Below are positions 48,390 through 57,908 of a stretch of DNA of 64,000 nt, piece by piece (position 1 is the stretch's first letter; the number at the start of each line of letters is the position of its first letter). The notes beneath the pieces are model-generated. The model ran no database searches, was not told the origin of the DNA, and saw only the letters and a list, made by a program, of their open reading frames with translations. This DNA comes from Chloroflexota bacterium (GTDB taxonomy: Bacteria > Chloroflexota > Anaerolineae > Anaerolineales > Villigracilaceae). The stretch spans positions 1-64,000 of the forward strand of contig JACRBI010000047.1 in assembly GCA_016234495.1 (NCBI GenBank), in the 5' to 3' direction. The position numbers were made by a program, and so were the translations under genes.

Positions 48390-50048
48390 ATGCGGCGGAT
48401 TACTTTCATCATCCTGATTTCCCTGCTGGCGGCATCATGCCTGCCCGCGCAAGATGCGGCGACTCAGATTCCGCCTGTACCTGCCACTGTTTCCCCAACC
48501 ATTGCTGCCCCGGCGGAGACTCCGCCCAGCCTTACCTCCCTTGCACCAGCGCCTGGCTTTCTTCGCGTTCAGGGTCGCGACATTCTGGATGACAGCGGCC
48601 AGTCCATTCTCCTGCGCGGCATCAGCATGGACACTTATTACTACAGTTACCTCTGGGACCCTGCCGCGCCGCAAAGTTATGCCACACAGGCAGATATCCA
48701 ATACCTCGACAGCCTCGGCGTCACCGTCATCCGCCTTGGCCTGCACTGGCGTTATTTCGACACCTCGCTCGGTTACGACCTGATTGACGACTACCTGGCC
48801 TGGTGCGAACAGGCCGGCATCTACGTTATCCTCGATATGCACGTCGTCCCGCCCGAAGACGACATCCTGCAAGGAAAAATTTGGGACGACCCCGCCGCCC
48901 AACAGCAATTCCTCGATCTGTGGACGGCTATCGCAACCCGTTACGCTGACCGCAAAATCATCGCCGGCTACGACATCTACAACGAGCCAGCCCCGTCCGA
49001 AGCCGCCCAGTGGTGGAAACTGGTCGAACGGACGCGAACCGCCATCCGCGCCGTGGACAACAATCACATCCTGTTCGTGGAAAACCCGCTCAGCGAGGAT
49101 GGCGGCTTCCAATTGCTTGCCGACCCCAACGTGGTTTATTCCTTCCACGACTATGAACCCTTCCTTGTCAGCCACGCGGGCGCAGAGTGGGTAGGCGATT
49201 CGCCCGTCCCCGACGACTACGCTTACCCAGGTCCGTCATTGACAGGCGTAGAATGGGCAAACTGGTCTGAAGGCGCCGCCGTGTTCACGAGCCAGACAAG
49301 CGAGTGGGTTTATTGGGACAGCGGGGTGTTGACCGTCCCGCCAAATGTGGAATTTGCAACCCTCAAGCCGGGCACCGACGGGGATGCAGGCGCGGTTTGG
49401 TTCGACGACCTGGAAGTGGAACACAACGGCGTTCCGCAAACCATATACAACCCCGGCATGGAAGAAGCCTCAATCAATGATGCGAGCCGTCCCGCCAACT
49501 GGGGCTTCTGGAGCGACAGCGGCTTCAGCGGCGAATGGAGCAGCGAACAGGCTCACAGCGGAACGCACAGCCTAAAAATCACCAGCGATGGGAACGGGTT
49601 CGGTGTGTGGACTCAATCCGAATGGATTTTCACCGCGCCGCTCTTCCGCGTGCAATCCGGCGACACTTTCCGCGTGCGCGGCTGGGTTTACGCCCCGCAC
49701 AACAACGGCGGCGTCAGCCTGGGATTGGATTACCTGAACGGCGTATACGAAAACTACGACCGCGCCCAACTGCTCGCCAACATGCAACCCTATCTCGATT
49801 GGGCGGCAGCCAACAACGTGCTGCTTTACGTGGGCGAGTTTGGGGCTGCGTTTACCGCGCCTGGCGATTCGCGCTACAACCTGGCGGAAGACAAAATCAG
49901 CGTGATGAATGAAGCCCATCTGCATTGGACGATGTGGAGCTACCGCGAAGCGTCCACACAAAGCTTCGGTCTCTTCTTCGGGGACGATGTGGACGAACGG
50001 CTGGCTGATATTCTGCGCTTGGGGCTGGGACTGTATGCCAGTCAATAA
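48390..50048 (+). CDS. Glycoside hydrolase family 5 lipoprotein with inserted carbohydrate-binding-like domain
   Basis: A 552-residue predicted lipoprotein (lipobox LAASC, C17) with a Pro/Thr linker and a GH5 TIM barrel that hydrolyses beta-glycans. Catalytic acid E199 lies in DIYNEP and nucleophile E483 in YVGEFG. Between them, at about residues 285-455, is a beta-sandwich-like insert (VWFDDLEVEHNG, GTHSLKITSDGNGFG, FRVRGWVYAP), so the barrel is interrupted by a likely carbohydrate-binding domain. Early motifs SILLRGISMDTYYY and LGLHWRYFDT fit the family. The ATG has no strong ribosome site. The Crp/Fnr pair follows 32 bases later. Confidence 0.88.
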   Translation: MRRITFIILISLLAASCLPAQDAATQIPPVPATVSPTIAAPAETPPSLTSLAPAPGFLRVQGRDILDDSGQSILLRGISMDTYYYSYLWDPAAPQSYATQADIQYLDSLGVTVIRLGLHWRYFDTSLGYDLIDDYLAWCEQAGIYVILDMHVVPPEDDILQGKIWDDPAAQQQFLDLWTAIATRYADRKIIAGYDIYNEPAPSEAAQWWKLVERTRTAIRAVDNNHILFVENPLSEDGGFQLLADPNVVYSFHDYEPFLVSHAGAEWVGDSPVPDDYAYPGPSLTGVEWANWSEGAAVFTSQTSEWVYWDSGVLTVPPNVEFATLKPGTDGDAGAVWFDDLEVEHNGVPQTIYNPGMEEASINDASRPANWGFWSDSGFSGEWSSEQAHSGTHSLKITSDGNGFGVWTQSEWIFTAPLFRVQSGDTFRVRGWVYAPHNNGGVSLGLDYLNGVYENYDRAQLLANMQPYLDWAAANNVLLYVGEFGAAFTAPGDSRYNLAEDKISVMNEAHLHWTMWSYREASTQSFGLFFGDDVDERLADILRLGLGLYASQ

Positions 50049-50080
50049 AGCGCAGCGTGTGTAATCAAGCATAATGAAAG

Positions 50081-50770
50081 ATGAACGACATGCAAACCGT
50101 CCTCAACTGTCTCTCCCGCGCACCCGTATTCGAAAAACTGTCAGACGCAGACCGCGCCGAACTGGTCGGCTGCGCCAGCCGCAAGGTCCACGAAAGAGGC
50201 GGATACATCTGCTGGCAGGGCGAGCCGTGGCCGAACGTCGCCTACATTGCATCCGGTCAGGTTGAGTGGGTGATGGTTTCACCCGAAGGCAAACGGCAGG
50301 TGGTGTTCAAACTTGGCGCGTGCGATGTGGTTTGGGGGCACACCATTTTCGATGACCAGCCCATGCCCGCCTCGCTTGAAGTGACCCAGCGCGCAGAACT
50401 ATTGCTCTGGCCGCGCGAAGTGGTTGTGCCCATTGTTTCGCGCAACCCGCAGGCGGTGTGGGAGACCGGGCGCGTGCTCGTCAATTACATGCGCCATGTG
50501 CGTGAACTGGTTTACGGGTTTGCATTCCACCCCGTCGCGGGGCGGCTGGCACGATTACTGTTGACTCATTACCAGCATGGGGATGGCGACTCTGCTCCGC
50601 GCGACCTGACCCTCGACCAGATGGCCGACTCGATCGGGACGACCCGTGAACTGGTCAGCCGCACGCTGCATCGCTTCGCCGACGAGGGACTCATCCGCGT
50701 CAACCGCGTGGAACTGGCTTTTCTGGACCGCGAGAAACTTGAATCTCTGGCGGGAGGTAATGATAGATGA
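50081..50770 (+). CDS. Crp/Fnr-family transcriptional regulator 1
   Basis: A 229-residue regulator with a cyclic-nucleotide-binding-like sensor (about 12-125: GGYICWQGEPWPNVAYIASGQVEWV) and a C-terminal helix-turn-helix (about 150-225: LTLDQMADSIGTTRELVSRTL). There are no Cys clusters of the FNR type, so it is not an Fe-S oxygen sensor. The typical cAMP-binding RxxAA site is not evident. It overlaps the next Crp/Fnr gene by four bases (ATGA). Together they are the nearest readers for the CRP-type sites at 43.5-48.3 kb. Confidence 0.92.
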   Translation: MNDMQTVLNCLSRAPVFEKLSDADRAELVGCASRKVHERGGYICWQGEPWPNVAYIASGQVEWVMVSPEGKRQVVFKLGACDVVWGHTIFDDQPMPASLEVTQRAELLLWPREVVVPIVSRNPQAVWETGRVLVNYMRHVRELVYGFAFHPVAGRLARLLLTHYQHGDGDSAPRDLTLDQMADSIGTTRELVSRTLHRFADEGLIRVNRVELAFLDREKLESLAGGNDR

Positions 50771-51444
50771 CCGCTCTTGCAGCCCTGCTCAAAAAAAATC
50801 CCATCTTCTCCTTTCTCGCTGACAACGATTTGGATTTGATGTCCCGTCAGGCAGCCACGCGTCAATACGATAAAAATGAAAACGTAATTCTCTACGGCGA
50901 TCTCTGGCCGTATCTTTTTCTGGTGGGGCAGGGCAGCGTGGACGCGGTCAAAGAATCAGGCGAGGGACGCAGCCTGCTCGTGACAACATTTTCGCAGGGC
51001 GATATTTTCTGGGGATTGGCATTCTTTCAGGATAACGCGCCGATGCCCGTCACGCTCGAAGCGCGCGAATCCAGCCGCCTGTATTTATGGCCGCGCGAAA
51101 CGATGATCCCCATATTTGAACGCAATGGGCGCGCAGGCTGGGAGTTGAGCCGCTTCATGGCGGGACGAATGCAGCGCGCCAGCGCCATCCTCGAAGAAAT
51201 GACCTTCCAGCCTGTGGCGGGCCGGCTGGCACACCTCCTGCTCGATCACTTTGAAATGGCAGGCGATGCAGCCATCTCGCGTCATTTGACTCTCGATGAA
51301 ATGGCGGCGCGCATCGGCTCGACCCGTGAAATGGTCTGCCGCGCACTGTACAGTTTTTCAGACAAAAAATTGATCGAAGTCACGCGCACCGAATTTGTGT
51401 TGACGAATCGCGGGGGGTTGTCTCAACTCGCGGAACACAGTTGA
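50767..51444 (+). CDS. Crp/Fnr-family transcriptional regulator 2
   Basis: A 225-residue paralog of the preceding protein: sensor domain (NVILYGDLWPYLFLVGQGSVDAV, GDIFWGLAFFQDNAPMPVTLEA) and helix-turn-helix (LTLDEMAARIGSTREMVCRALYSF). Both lack FNR-type Cys clusters and share WPREE/T and EL.R motifs, which points to duplication. A heme-based gas sensor (Dnr- or CooA-like) would fit the heme-related targets, but no ligand residue proves it. Coupled to the first gene by the ATGA overlap. Confidence 0.92.
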   Translation: MTALAALLKKNPIFSFLADNDLDLMSRQAATRQYDKNENVILYGDLWPYLFLVGQGSVDAVKESGEGRSLLVTTFSQGDIFWGLAFFQDNAPMPVTLEARESSRLYLWPRETMIPIFERNGRAGWELSRFMAGRMQRASAILEEMTFQPVAGRLAHLLLDHFEMAGDAAISRHLTLDEMAARIGSTREMVCRALYSFSDKKLIEVTRTEFVLTNRGGLSQLAEHS

Positions 51445-51604
51445 CAGCCTGCCCTTAAGCAGGACACATATTACAGGGTGTCGGGTTAATCCGCTCCCAC
51501 TCTTTTTCCATCCCCGGGTTATTTCCGGCATTGTGGATGAGATGTATAATGCAAGGCGACCCGGGGATTAGTTTCCGGAGTTATTGCAAACTGGCGCACG
51601 CTCC
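51445..51604. other. Intergenic stretch after the Crp/Fnr pair
   Basis: A hairpin-capable segment (CCCCGGGT near 51512 and ACCCGGGG near 51560) and a TATAAT at 51545-51550 are visible. No gene is seen. Confidence 0.45.
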
Positions 51605-51871
51605 ATGTTTTGTCTCTTCTTTATAAACCCCAACCCTGATTCTTTCTCTGTCAGCGGCAAACATGAAGGGCGGGCGAATGTATTAAATGGATTGCTGCGG
51701 GGAATTTTTTCGCTTTGGGCGTTTGCGATCTTCACCGAAATTCATAATATTGTCACATCACTGCGCCATCAAATTCGTGCAGATCACACTTTGAGTCTTC
51801 GCCGGGGAAATACACTCCTGGCGATTTTCTTTGAAGCTATTAAAAATTGTGTATGTTTGATATCCCTATGA
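51605..51871 (+). pseudogene. Remnant of a 7TM sensor paralog
   Basis: The frame reads FINPNPDSFS...RANVLNGLLRGIFSLWAFAIF and EIHNIVTSLRH, matching the stretch EIHPGINEF...RSRVLDGILRGIFTIWLIALV and VNNVVDAYHDLRH of the giant protein just downstream. Both the identity and its shortness suggest a degenerate tandem copy of that membrane region. Its last codons overlap the start of the intact gene. Confidence 0.65.
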
Positions 51872-54800
51872 ATTTACTGTTCAGCCCCCTCCTTTTAATT
51901 CCTGCGTTTTCCGCCCTTCTGGCGGCCTCGTTGGTGTGGTACGGCTGGCGCAGACGCCCAGCTGCGGGGGCGCAGGAATTTTCCCTGCTCATGCTGGCTG
52001 TGACGATCTGGTCGTTTGGCAATGCCCTCGGAATGGGCGCCGCCGACCTGCCAACAAAATTTTTCTGGCTCAGATTCGAATATATCGGCGTCCTGCTCCT
52101 GCCCGCCGCCGGGCTGATCTTTGCCCTGCAATTTTCCGGCCACGGCAAATGGCTGACGCGCCGCACGATTTTCTTCCTGGCGCTCGAACCGCTCTTGGTG
52201 CTGGTACTGCTTTGGACGAGCGAATCTCATGCCCTGTTTTTCCGGGAAATTCGAGTTCAGCCGGGCGGGGGCATTCCGTTTCAATGGGACAATGTAAAGG
52301 GATTGTTCTTCTGGGTTAATATCGCTTATTCATACTGCCTGATTCTTTTTGGAAATTATCTGCTCTTGCAATTTCTATCACGGGCGCGCGGAAAAATGCG
52401 CGGGGGCGAACTGATCATCGTCATGGGCGTGATCCTGCCCTGGGCGGCGAATGTCTTTTCCCATCTCCATGTCCTACCTGTCATCTCTGCCGTGGATCTG
52501 ACTCCCCTGACCCTTTCCCTGACCGGCCTAATCTTTGCCTGGGGACTCTTTCACCTGCGCCTGCTGGAAATTCACCCCGGAATTAACGAGTTTCCCGAAG
52601 AATTGGCTGGCTGGCGGTCGCGTGTGTTGGACGGCATACTGCGCGGAATTTTTACCATCTGGCTGATCGCGCTGGTTGCCGGAGTCAACAATGTGGTCGA
52701 CGCCTACCATGACCTGCGCCATTTATACGATAACCCGCTGGCTGGTGTGATTTTAACGATCTTCATCTATCTGGGCACCACGGCTCTGCTGGCGTATGTC
52801 ACATTCAATCGTCATTTTCGCTATGACTTGCGCGCCGGTTTGTTTCTTTTCGTTTTATATATACTGGGTACGACAGGATTATTCAACGCCGCCTTGAGCG
52901 GCGATGGCCGCGTTTTCTATTTTGCGCTGGTTGTTCTCGCCGCCATCCTGTTTGACCTTGGAACCAGCCTCGCTGTTCTGGCCGGGATGGTGTTGACCTA
53001 TGTAGCGGTTGGCTGGATGCAGGTTTCAGAGGTTGTTGTTGTACCTTTGGAGGTGCAAGCCAATGCTTCCGAACCTGCCGCATGGCTGACCGGAGCGATT
53101 GTCCTGCTGGCGCTGAGCATTGTCGCGCTGACATCCATCTCCTATCTGTTGAGCACGCTGGGGCGCAGCCTGGAAAATGCGCGCGAAGCGCTGGCAAATG
53201 AACAGCGCGTCAGCCGCATCCTGCGCATGGTCAGCGACATTAATCAACTCATCGTGCGTGAGACTGACTCTCAAAAACTGCTTACAGAAGCCTGCCACTT
53301 TTTTGTTTCCGGGCGCGGATATGCATTCGCCTGGATCGGCTTGATTGACTCAGATGGAAGCACTTTGAAACTAGCCGCCTCTGCCGGGGAGGCGCTCGAC
53401 CCCGGCTTGTTCACCGTCCATCTTGAACAGGCAGAGTCGATTCACTCCTGCGCGGCAAATGCGATTCGTTCTCGCAATTTTGTGCGCGTGACGCCTGCTG
53501 ATGAGCACGACCCGTGCGAGGCCTGTCCGCGGCGGATCAAATATCCGCAGCGATCTGCAATCGCCCTGCCGCTTCTTCGGGAGGATTATGCCTTCGGCGT
53601 TCTGGTAGTGGATCACACCCTGCCTTCCGCAAAATTTGAAGACCAGGAGATTGAACTTCTTCAGGAACTGGCAAACGACCTGGCTTTTGCTTTGGAAAAA
53701 CTGGAGATTGACCGCCGCTATCAGGCGCATGTCCGGCGGGAAACCCTGTTCCATGAGGTCACCCGTTCTGCATTGGAAACTCCGGATCTTGAGTCCATGC
53801 TGCAATCGATGGCCGACAGCCTGCGCGAACTGAGCGGCGCCCAGGATTGCTACATTGTCCTTTTGGATGAACCTGGCGGAAAATTCACCCCTGCCGCGGC
53901 CACCGGCGTTTTGCGCGAAGCATTCCTCTCGGTCAGCCTCGAAGCTGATGAAATAGAAGTTGCAAGAGCGCTCCTGCGGGAGGGGAAATCTTTAATCGTG
54001 AGCGATGCGCGAAATGACCCGCGCATCAGCCCGCGCATTGCTGAAGCCTTTTCTGTCGCATCCCTGCTGGGCTTGCTGCTCAATGCCGATGGACGCAATC
54101 TGGGCGCGGCCTTCCTGGTGTTTGATGAGCCGCGTCATTTTGCCGCGGATGAAATCTCATTTGTTGAGCGGGCTGCCAATCATGTTGCGCTTGCTTTGGT
54201 CAAAGCCATCCATTACAAGGAAACCCGCATAAAGGCCGCCGAGCTGGGCAGCCTGTACGCGGCCGCCCAGGACATGGCCTCCAGCATCATGGACCCGCCG
54301 GAACTGCTTCAAAAACTTGCCCGTCACATGACCGAAGCTCTGAACGCCACCAGCGGAAATATACTATCCATCAATCTTGCGGAAGAGACCATGCAAGTGG
54401 TCGGCGAATACTGGAGCGACGATGCTGTTTCGCTTGAAGTGCAATCAGACCTCGGCCGGGTGTATCCATGCAGAGATTACTCGACTGTCATAAGCGCAGT
54501 GAGCGACGGGAAGGTGCTGGCCATCCACAAGGATACTAACGGCTTGACTGAGGTAGAGAAAGAACAATTCGATCAATACGGCATTCAAAGCATGATGTTC
54601 GTGCCGATCATGGCGCACGGACAGCTGTTCGGCGATATTGAAATTTGGGAAAGCCGCAGAAGGCGCGAGTTTACCCTCGCAGAAATTCATCTCGCGCAGG
54701 CCATGGCCGGGCACGCCGCCTCGATCATTCAAAATGCAAACCTTGTTAATGCCGTGCGTGCTTCAGAAACCCGTTACCGTACTTTGATCGAACAGGCTTC

Positions 54801-57800
54801 CGATGGGATTTTCATCGCCGCCCCCGACCAGCATTATATAGATGTTAATACTGCGGGCTGTCAGATGACAGGTTACACACGCGAAGAAATTCTTAACATG
54901 ACCATGGCAGACTTGACGCCTGCCGATGCAAAAGTCGTCCTGCCTGCGCGAATGCAGGAGTTGAGAGAAGGCAAAACCATCATCATTGAAAGATCGCTCA
55001 AGCGCAAAGATGGCTCCTCATTCCCGGTGGAGATCAGCGCCAAGTTTTTATCAGATGGAACCTTGCAGGGCATTGTCCGTGATATTACCGAGCGTAAGCG
55101 GGCGGATGAAGCGATTCACGAGAAGGAGAAACACGCCCAATCGCTGCTGCGCCTTTCTAAAAAACTGGAACTTTCACAAACGAATGTCGATGTGTTGAAT
55201 GCGGCGTTTGAGGAGGTAATGCTTGCCATTAGTTACCAACACCTGTGGGTGTATTTGTTTACCGATGATATGAAGTACGCTAATATTTTGCTGGTCAGCG
55301 GCCCCATGGCGGAGACACTGCAATCAGAAGAAGGAATTGCAACGCTGGCCATTCAGGGCGACCGGATGCTCGAAGAGATAGCCGAAGCCAAAGAGATTGT
55401 GGTCGTTGAAGATGCGCGCACAGATGAGCGAACCAACAAGGAGATCGTGGCAAAGCTTGGTAATCGCACCATCATAAACGCCCCGATCATTCTCATGGAT
55501 AAACACCTCGGTTCGGTTGGCACCGGCACATTCGGCGAGGAAGGCGTGCGGGTCCCCACGCTGTCTGAAAGGGAATATTTGACAGCCCTGGCAGGCCACA
55601 TGGCGGTCACGTTAAACCGCATCCATTTGATCGCCGAACGCAAACATGCAGAAAAAGCATTGGCAGAGCGCGAGGCATACTTCCGCGCCTTGATCGAAAA
55701 CGCGGCGGAAGGGGTGGCCATCCTCGATGCGCAGGGCAACATCCTCTATATTGCGCCTTCAGAGGAGCGCTTGACCGGCTATACCGTTGAAGAGGTTATG
55801 GGTCACAGCGCGTTCAGGTACATTCACCCCGAGGACCTCCCACAAGTGCTGAGCGCCTTTCAGGAAGGCGCAGCAACTCCCGGCGCGGTGCGAACCGTTC
55901 AATATCGGCTTAAGCATAAATCCGGCGAGTGGCATTATTATGAGATCACCGGCCATAATATGCTGGACGATCCGCATGTAAATGGAATTGTCGCAAATTA
56001 TCGCGACATCTCCGAGCGCAAACAAATGAATATCGCGTTACAGGAAAGCGAGGAAAAATACCGGCAAATTTATGAGAACCTTGAAGATATGCACTACCAG
56101 ACAGATTATCATGGCATTCTCACCGACATCAGTCCTTCTGTTGAAAAGCAGACCGGGTATAAGCAGGCGGAAGTCATTGGGCATAATGTTATGGAATTCT
56201 ATGACGGCCCGGAAGATTATGAGGCGCTGGTTGCGGTGATTGAAGAGAAAGGTTCGGTCAACGACTTTGAGGCGCGGCTCAAACGGAAGGATGGAAAGTT
56301 GATCTTCGTCTCAATCACAGCTCACGCTGTCTTTGACTCTGCCGGACAGCCGGTTAAAAGTGAAGGCATCATACGTAACATCACTGAGCGCAAACAAGCC
56401 GAAGATGCCCTGCTGGCCAGTGAGAAAAAATTCCGCGCGCTGGCTGAAAATATTCCCAGCGTTGTGTATCTATGCAGGAACGATGAGCGTTACACAATGC
56501 TTTATTTGAATGATGCGATCGAAGAACTTACCGGCCATACCAAAGGAGAGTTTTTGGAGGAAGGGCTTAGCTTTTATGACCTGTATCACCCGGATGACTT
56601 ACCCCTGATTCCTTCTCCTTCTGATAATGACAACATTATTTTCAACAGAGGGTCATTTCACCTGACCTATCGCATTCGGCATAAATCCGGTGAGTGGCGC
56701 TGGGTGGATGAATGGGGTGTTGGTGTGGTGGATGACCTTGGGAATGTGCAATACATCGAAGGCGCAATGATAGATATCACCGAGCGCAAACTCACCGAGG
56801 AAAATCTTATCCGCCGCGCCCATGAACTTGAGGCATTGGCCGCTACTTCTGCGGCATTGCGCACTGCGCAAAACGTGACAGAGATGATCCCGGTTGTGGC
56901 CCGCCAGGCTCTGCACGCGGTTGGCGGCGATTTCAGTTCCATCTTCCTGCTTGAACCCGATAGCGGAGACTACATCTCGCAGGGCTGGTATTCAGCCGAC
57001 GATAAATTTCAACAGGAGCAAACGCAGTTGCGTCACCATCCCGGCGAAGGCATTACAGGCCATGTGGCGTTTACCGGTGAAATCCATATTACCGAATTTA
57101 TGCAGGAGGACCCGTTCATTTTTGTGTTGGACGGCGAAAGGGAGCGCATGAAAAGCCTGCAAAGCGGAATATCCCTGCCGCTGCGCGCGCAGGAGCAGAT
57201 CATCGGCGTGCTGCATGTCTGGACGAGCGCGCGCCGCAACTTTACTGAAATCGAAATCCGTCTGCTGGTGGCTGTGGCTGAAATGGCCGGCAACGCCATT
57301 CATCGCGCAATACTCTTTGAACAAACGCTCCAGCACGCTGAAAAACTTTCCCATGCTTATGACGATACGCTTGCAGGCTGGGCGCGCGCGCTTGAATTAC
57401 GCGATGAAATTACCGAAGGCCACACCCGCCGCGTGACCGAGTTGACGATGAAACTGGCGCAGGCGTTGAATGTGCCTGAAGAACAACTCATCCATATTCG
57501 CCGCGGAGCGCTGCTGCATGATATTGGAAAAATGGGCATCCCGGATTCCATTCTTCACAAGCCCGGTCCATTTACCGTGCAGGAACGTGTCATCATGGAA
57601 CAGCACACACAACATGCCCACGATATGCTTTCAACCATTTCATTCTTAAGGCCTGCGCTTGATATTCCGTATTGCCACCATGAATATTGGGACGGCAACG
57701 GCTATCCGCGAAAATTAAGCGGAGAGCAGATTCCGCTGGCTGCGAGAATATTCACAGTCGTTGATGTTTGGGATGCGCTGACTTCAGACCGCCCCTACCG

Positions 57801-57906
57801 TCCGGCCTGGTCAAAGGAAAAGGCGCACGACTATATCGTCGAACGCGCGGGCAAACAATTCGAAGCCCGCATAGTGAAAGCGTTCTTCTCGCTTGACCTT
57901 GATTAA
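51847..57906 (+). CDS. 2019-residue multi-sensor HD-GYP phosphodiesterase
   Basis: A membrane sensor that probably degrades c-di-GMP. Order: an N-terminal 7TM region (about 8-225), a second membrane block (about 255-440), GAF domains (about 470-625, 635-790, 800-970), PAS (about 975-1095), GAF (about 1105-1265), three PAS (about 1270-1390, 1390-1510, 1515-1645), GAF (about 1650-1830) and HD-GYP (about 1835-2019). The HD is H1891-D1892 (LLHDIGKMGIPD), and the second metal motif HHEYWDGNGYP starts at H1944, so the enzyme looks active. The start is uncertain: TTG 51847, ATG 51853 or ATG 51868; the last directly precedes the first membrane helix. Confidence 0.92.
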   Translation: MCMFDIPMNLLFSPLLLIPAFSALLAASLVWYGWRRRPAAGAQEFSLLMLAVTIWSFGNALGMGAADLPTKFFWLRFEYIGVLLLPAAGLIFALQFSGHGKWLTRRTIFFLALEPLLVLVLLWTSESHALFFREIRVQPGGGIPFQWDNVKGLFFWVNIAYSYCLILFGNYLLLQFLSRARGKMRGGELIIVMGVILPWAANVFSHLHVLPVISAVDLTPLTLSLTGLIFAWGLFHLRLLEIHPGINEFPEELAGWRSRVLDGILRGIFTIWLIALVAGVNNVVDAYHDLRHLYDNPLAGVILTIFIYLGTTALLAYVTFNRHFRYDLRAGLFLFVLYILGTTGLFNAALSGDGRVFYFALVVLAAILFDLGTSLAVLAGMVLTYVAVGWMQVSEVVVVPLEVQANASEPAAWLTGAIVLLALSIVALTSISYLLSTLGRSLENAREALANEQRVSRILRMVSDINQLIVRETDSQKLLTEACHFFVSGRGYAFAWIGLIDSDGSTLKLAASAGEALDPGLFTVHLEQAESIHSCAANAIRSRNFVRVTPADEHDPCEACPRRIKYPQRSAIALPLLREDYAFGVLVVDHTLPSAKFEDQEIELLQELANDLAFALEKLEIDRRYQAHVRRETLFHEVTRSALETPDLESMLQSMADSLRELSGAQDCYIVLLDEPGGKFTPAAATGVLREAFLSVSLEADEIEVARALLREGKSLIVSDARNDPRISPRIAEAFSVASLLGLLLNADGRNLGAAFLVFDEPRHFAADEISFVERAANHVALALVKAIHYKETRIKAAELGSLYAAAQDMASSIMDPPELLQKLARHMTEALNATSGNILSINLAEETMQVVGEYWSDDAVSLEVQSDLGRVYPCRDYSTVISAVSDGKVLAIHKDTNGLTEVEKEQFDQYGIQSMMFVPIMAHGQLFGDIEIWESRRRREFTLAEIHLAQAMAGHAASIIQNANLVNAVRASETRYRTLIEQASDGIFIAAPDQHYIDVNTAGCQMTGYTREEILNMTMADLTPADAKVVLPARMQELREGKTIIIERSLKRKDGSSFPVEISAKFLSDGTLQGIVRDITERKRADEAIHEKEKHAQSLLRLSKKLELSQTNVDVLNAAFEEVMLAISYQHLWVYLFTDDMKYANILLVSGPMAETLQSEEGIATLAIQGDRMLEEIAEAKEIVVVEDARTDERTNKEIVAKLGNRTIINAPIILMDKHLGSVGTGTFGEEGVRVPTLSEREYLTALAGHMAVTLNRIHLIAERKHAEKALAEREAYFRALIENAAEGVAILDAQGNILYIAPSEERLTGYTVEEVMGHSAFRYIHPEDLPQVLSAFQEGAATPGAVRTVQYRLKHKSGEWHYYEITGHNMLDDPHVNGIVANYRDISERKQMNIALQESEEKYRQIYENLEDMHYQTDYHGILTDISPSVEKQTGYKQAEVIGHNVMEFYDGPEDYEALVAVIEEKGSVNDFEARLKRKDGKLIFVSITAHAVFDSAGQPVKSEGIIRNITERKQAEDALLASEKKFRALAENIPSVVYLCRNDERYTMLYLNDAIEELTGHTKGEFLEEGLSFYDLYHPDDLPLIPSPSDNDNIIFNRGSFHLTYRIRHKSGEWRWVDEWGVGVVDDLGNVQYIEGAMIDITERKLTEENLIRRAHELEALAATSAALRTAQNVTEMIPVVARQALHAVGGDFSSIFLLEPDSGDYISQGWYSADDKFQQEQTQLRHHPGEGITGHVAFTGEIHITEFMQEDPFIFVLDGERERMKSLQSGISLPLRAQEQIIGVLHVWTSARRNFTEIEIRLLVAVAEMAGNAIHRAILFEQTLQHAEKLSHAYDDTLAGWARALELRDEITEGHTRRVTELTMKLAQALNVPEEQLIHIRRGALLHDIGKMGIPDSILHKPGPFTVQERVIMEQHTQHAHDMLSTISFLRPALDIPYCHHEYWDGNGYPRKLSGEQIPLAARIFTVVDVWDALTSDRPYRPAWSKEKAHDYIVERAGKQFEARIVKAFFSLDLD

Positions 57907-57908
57907 AA

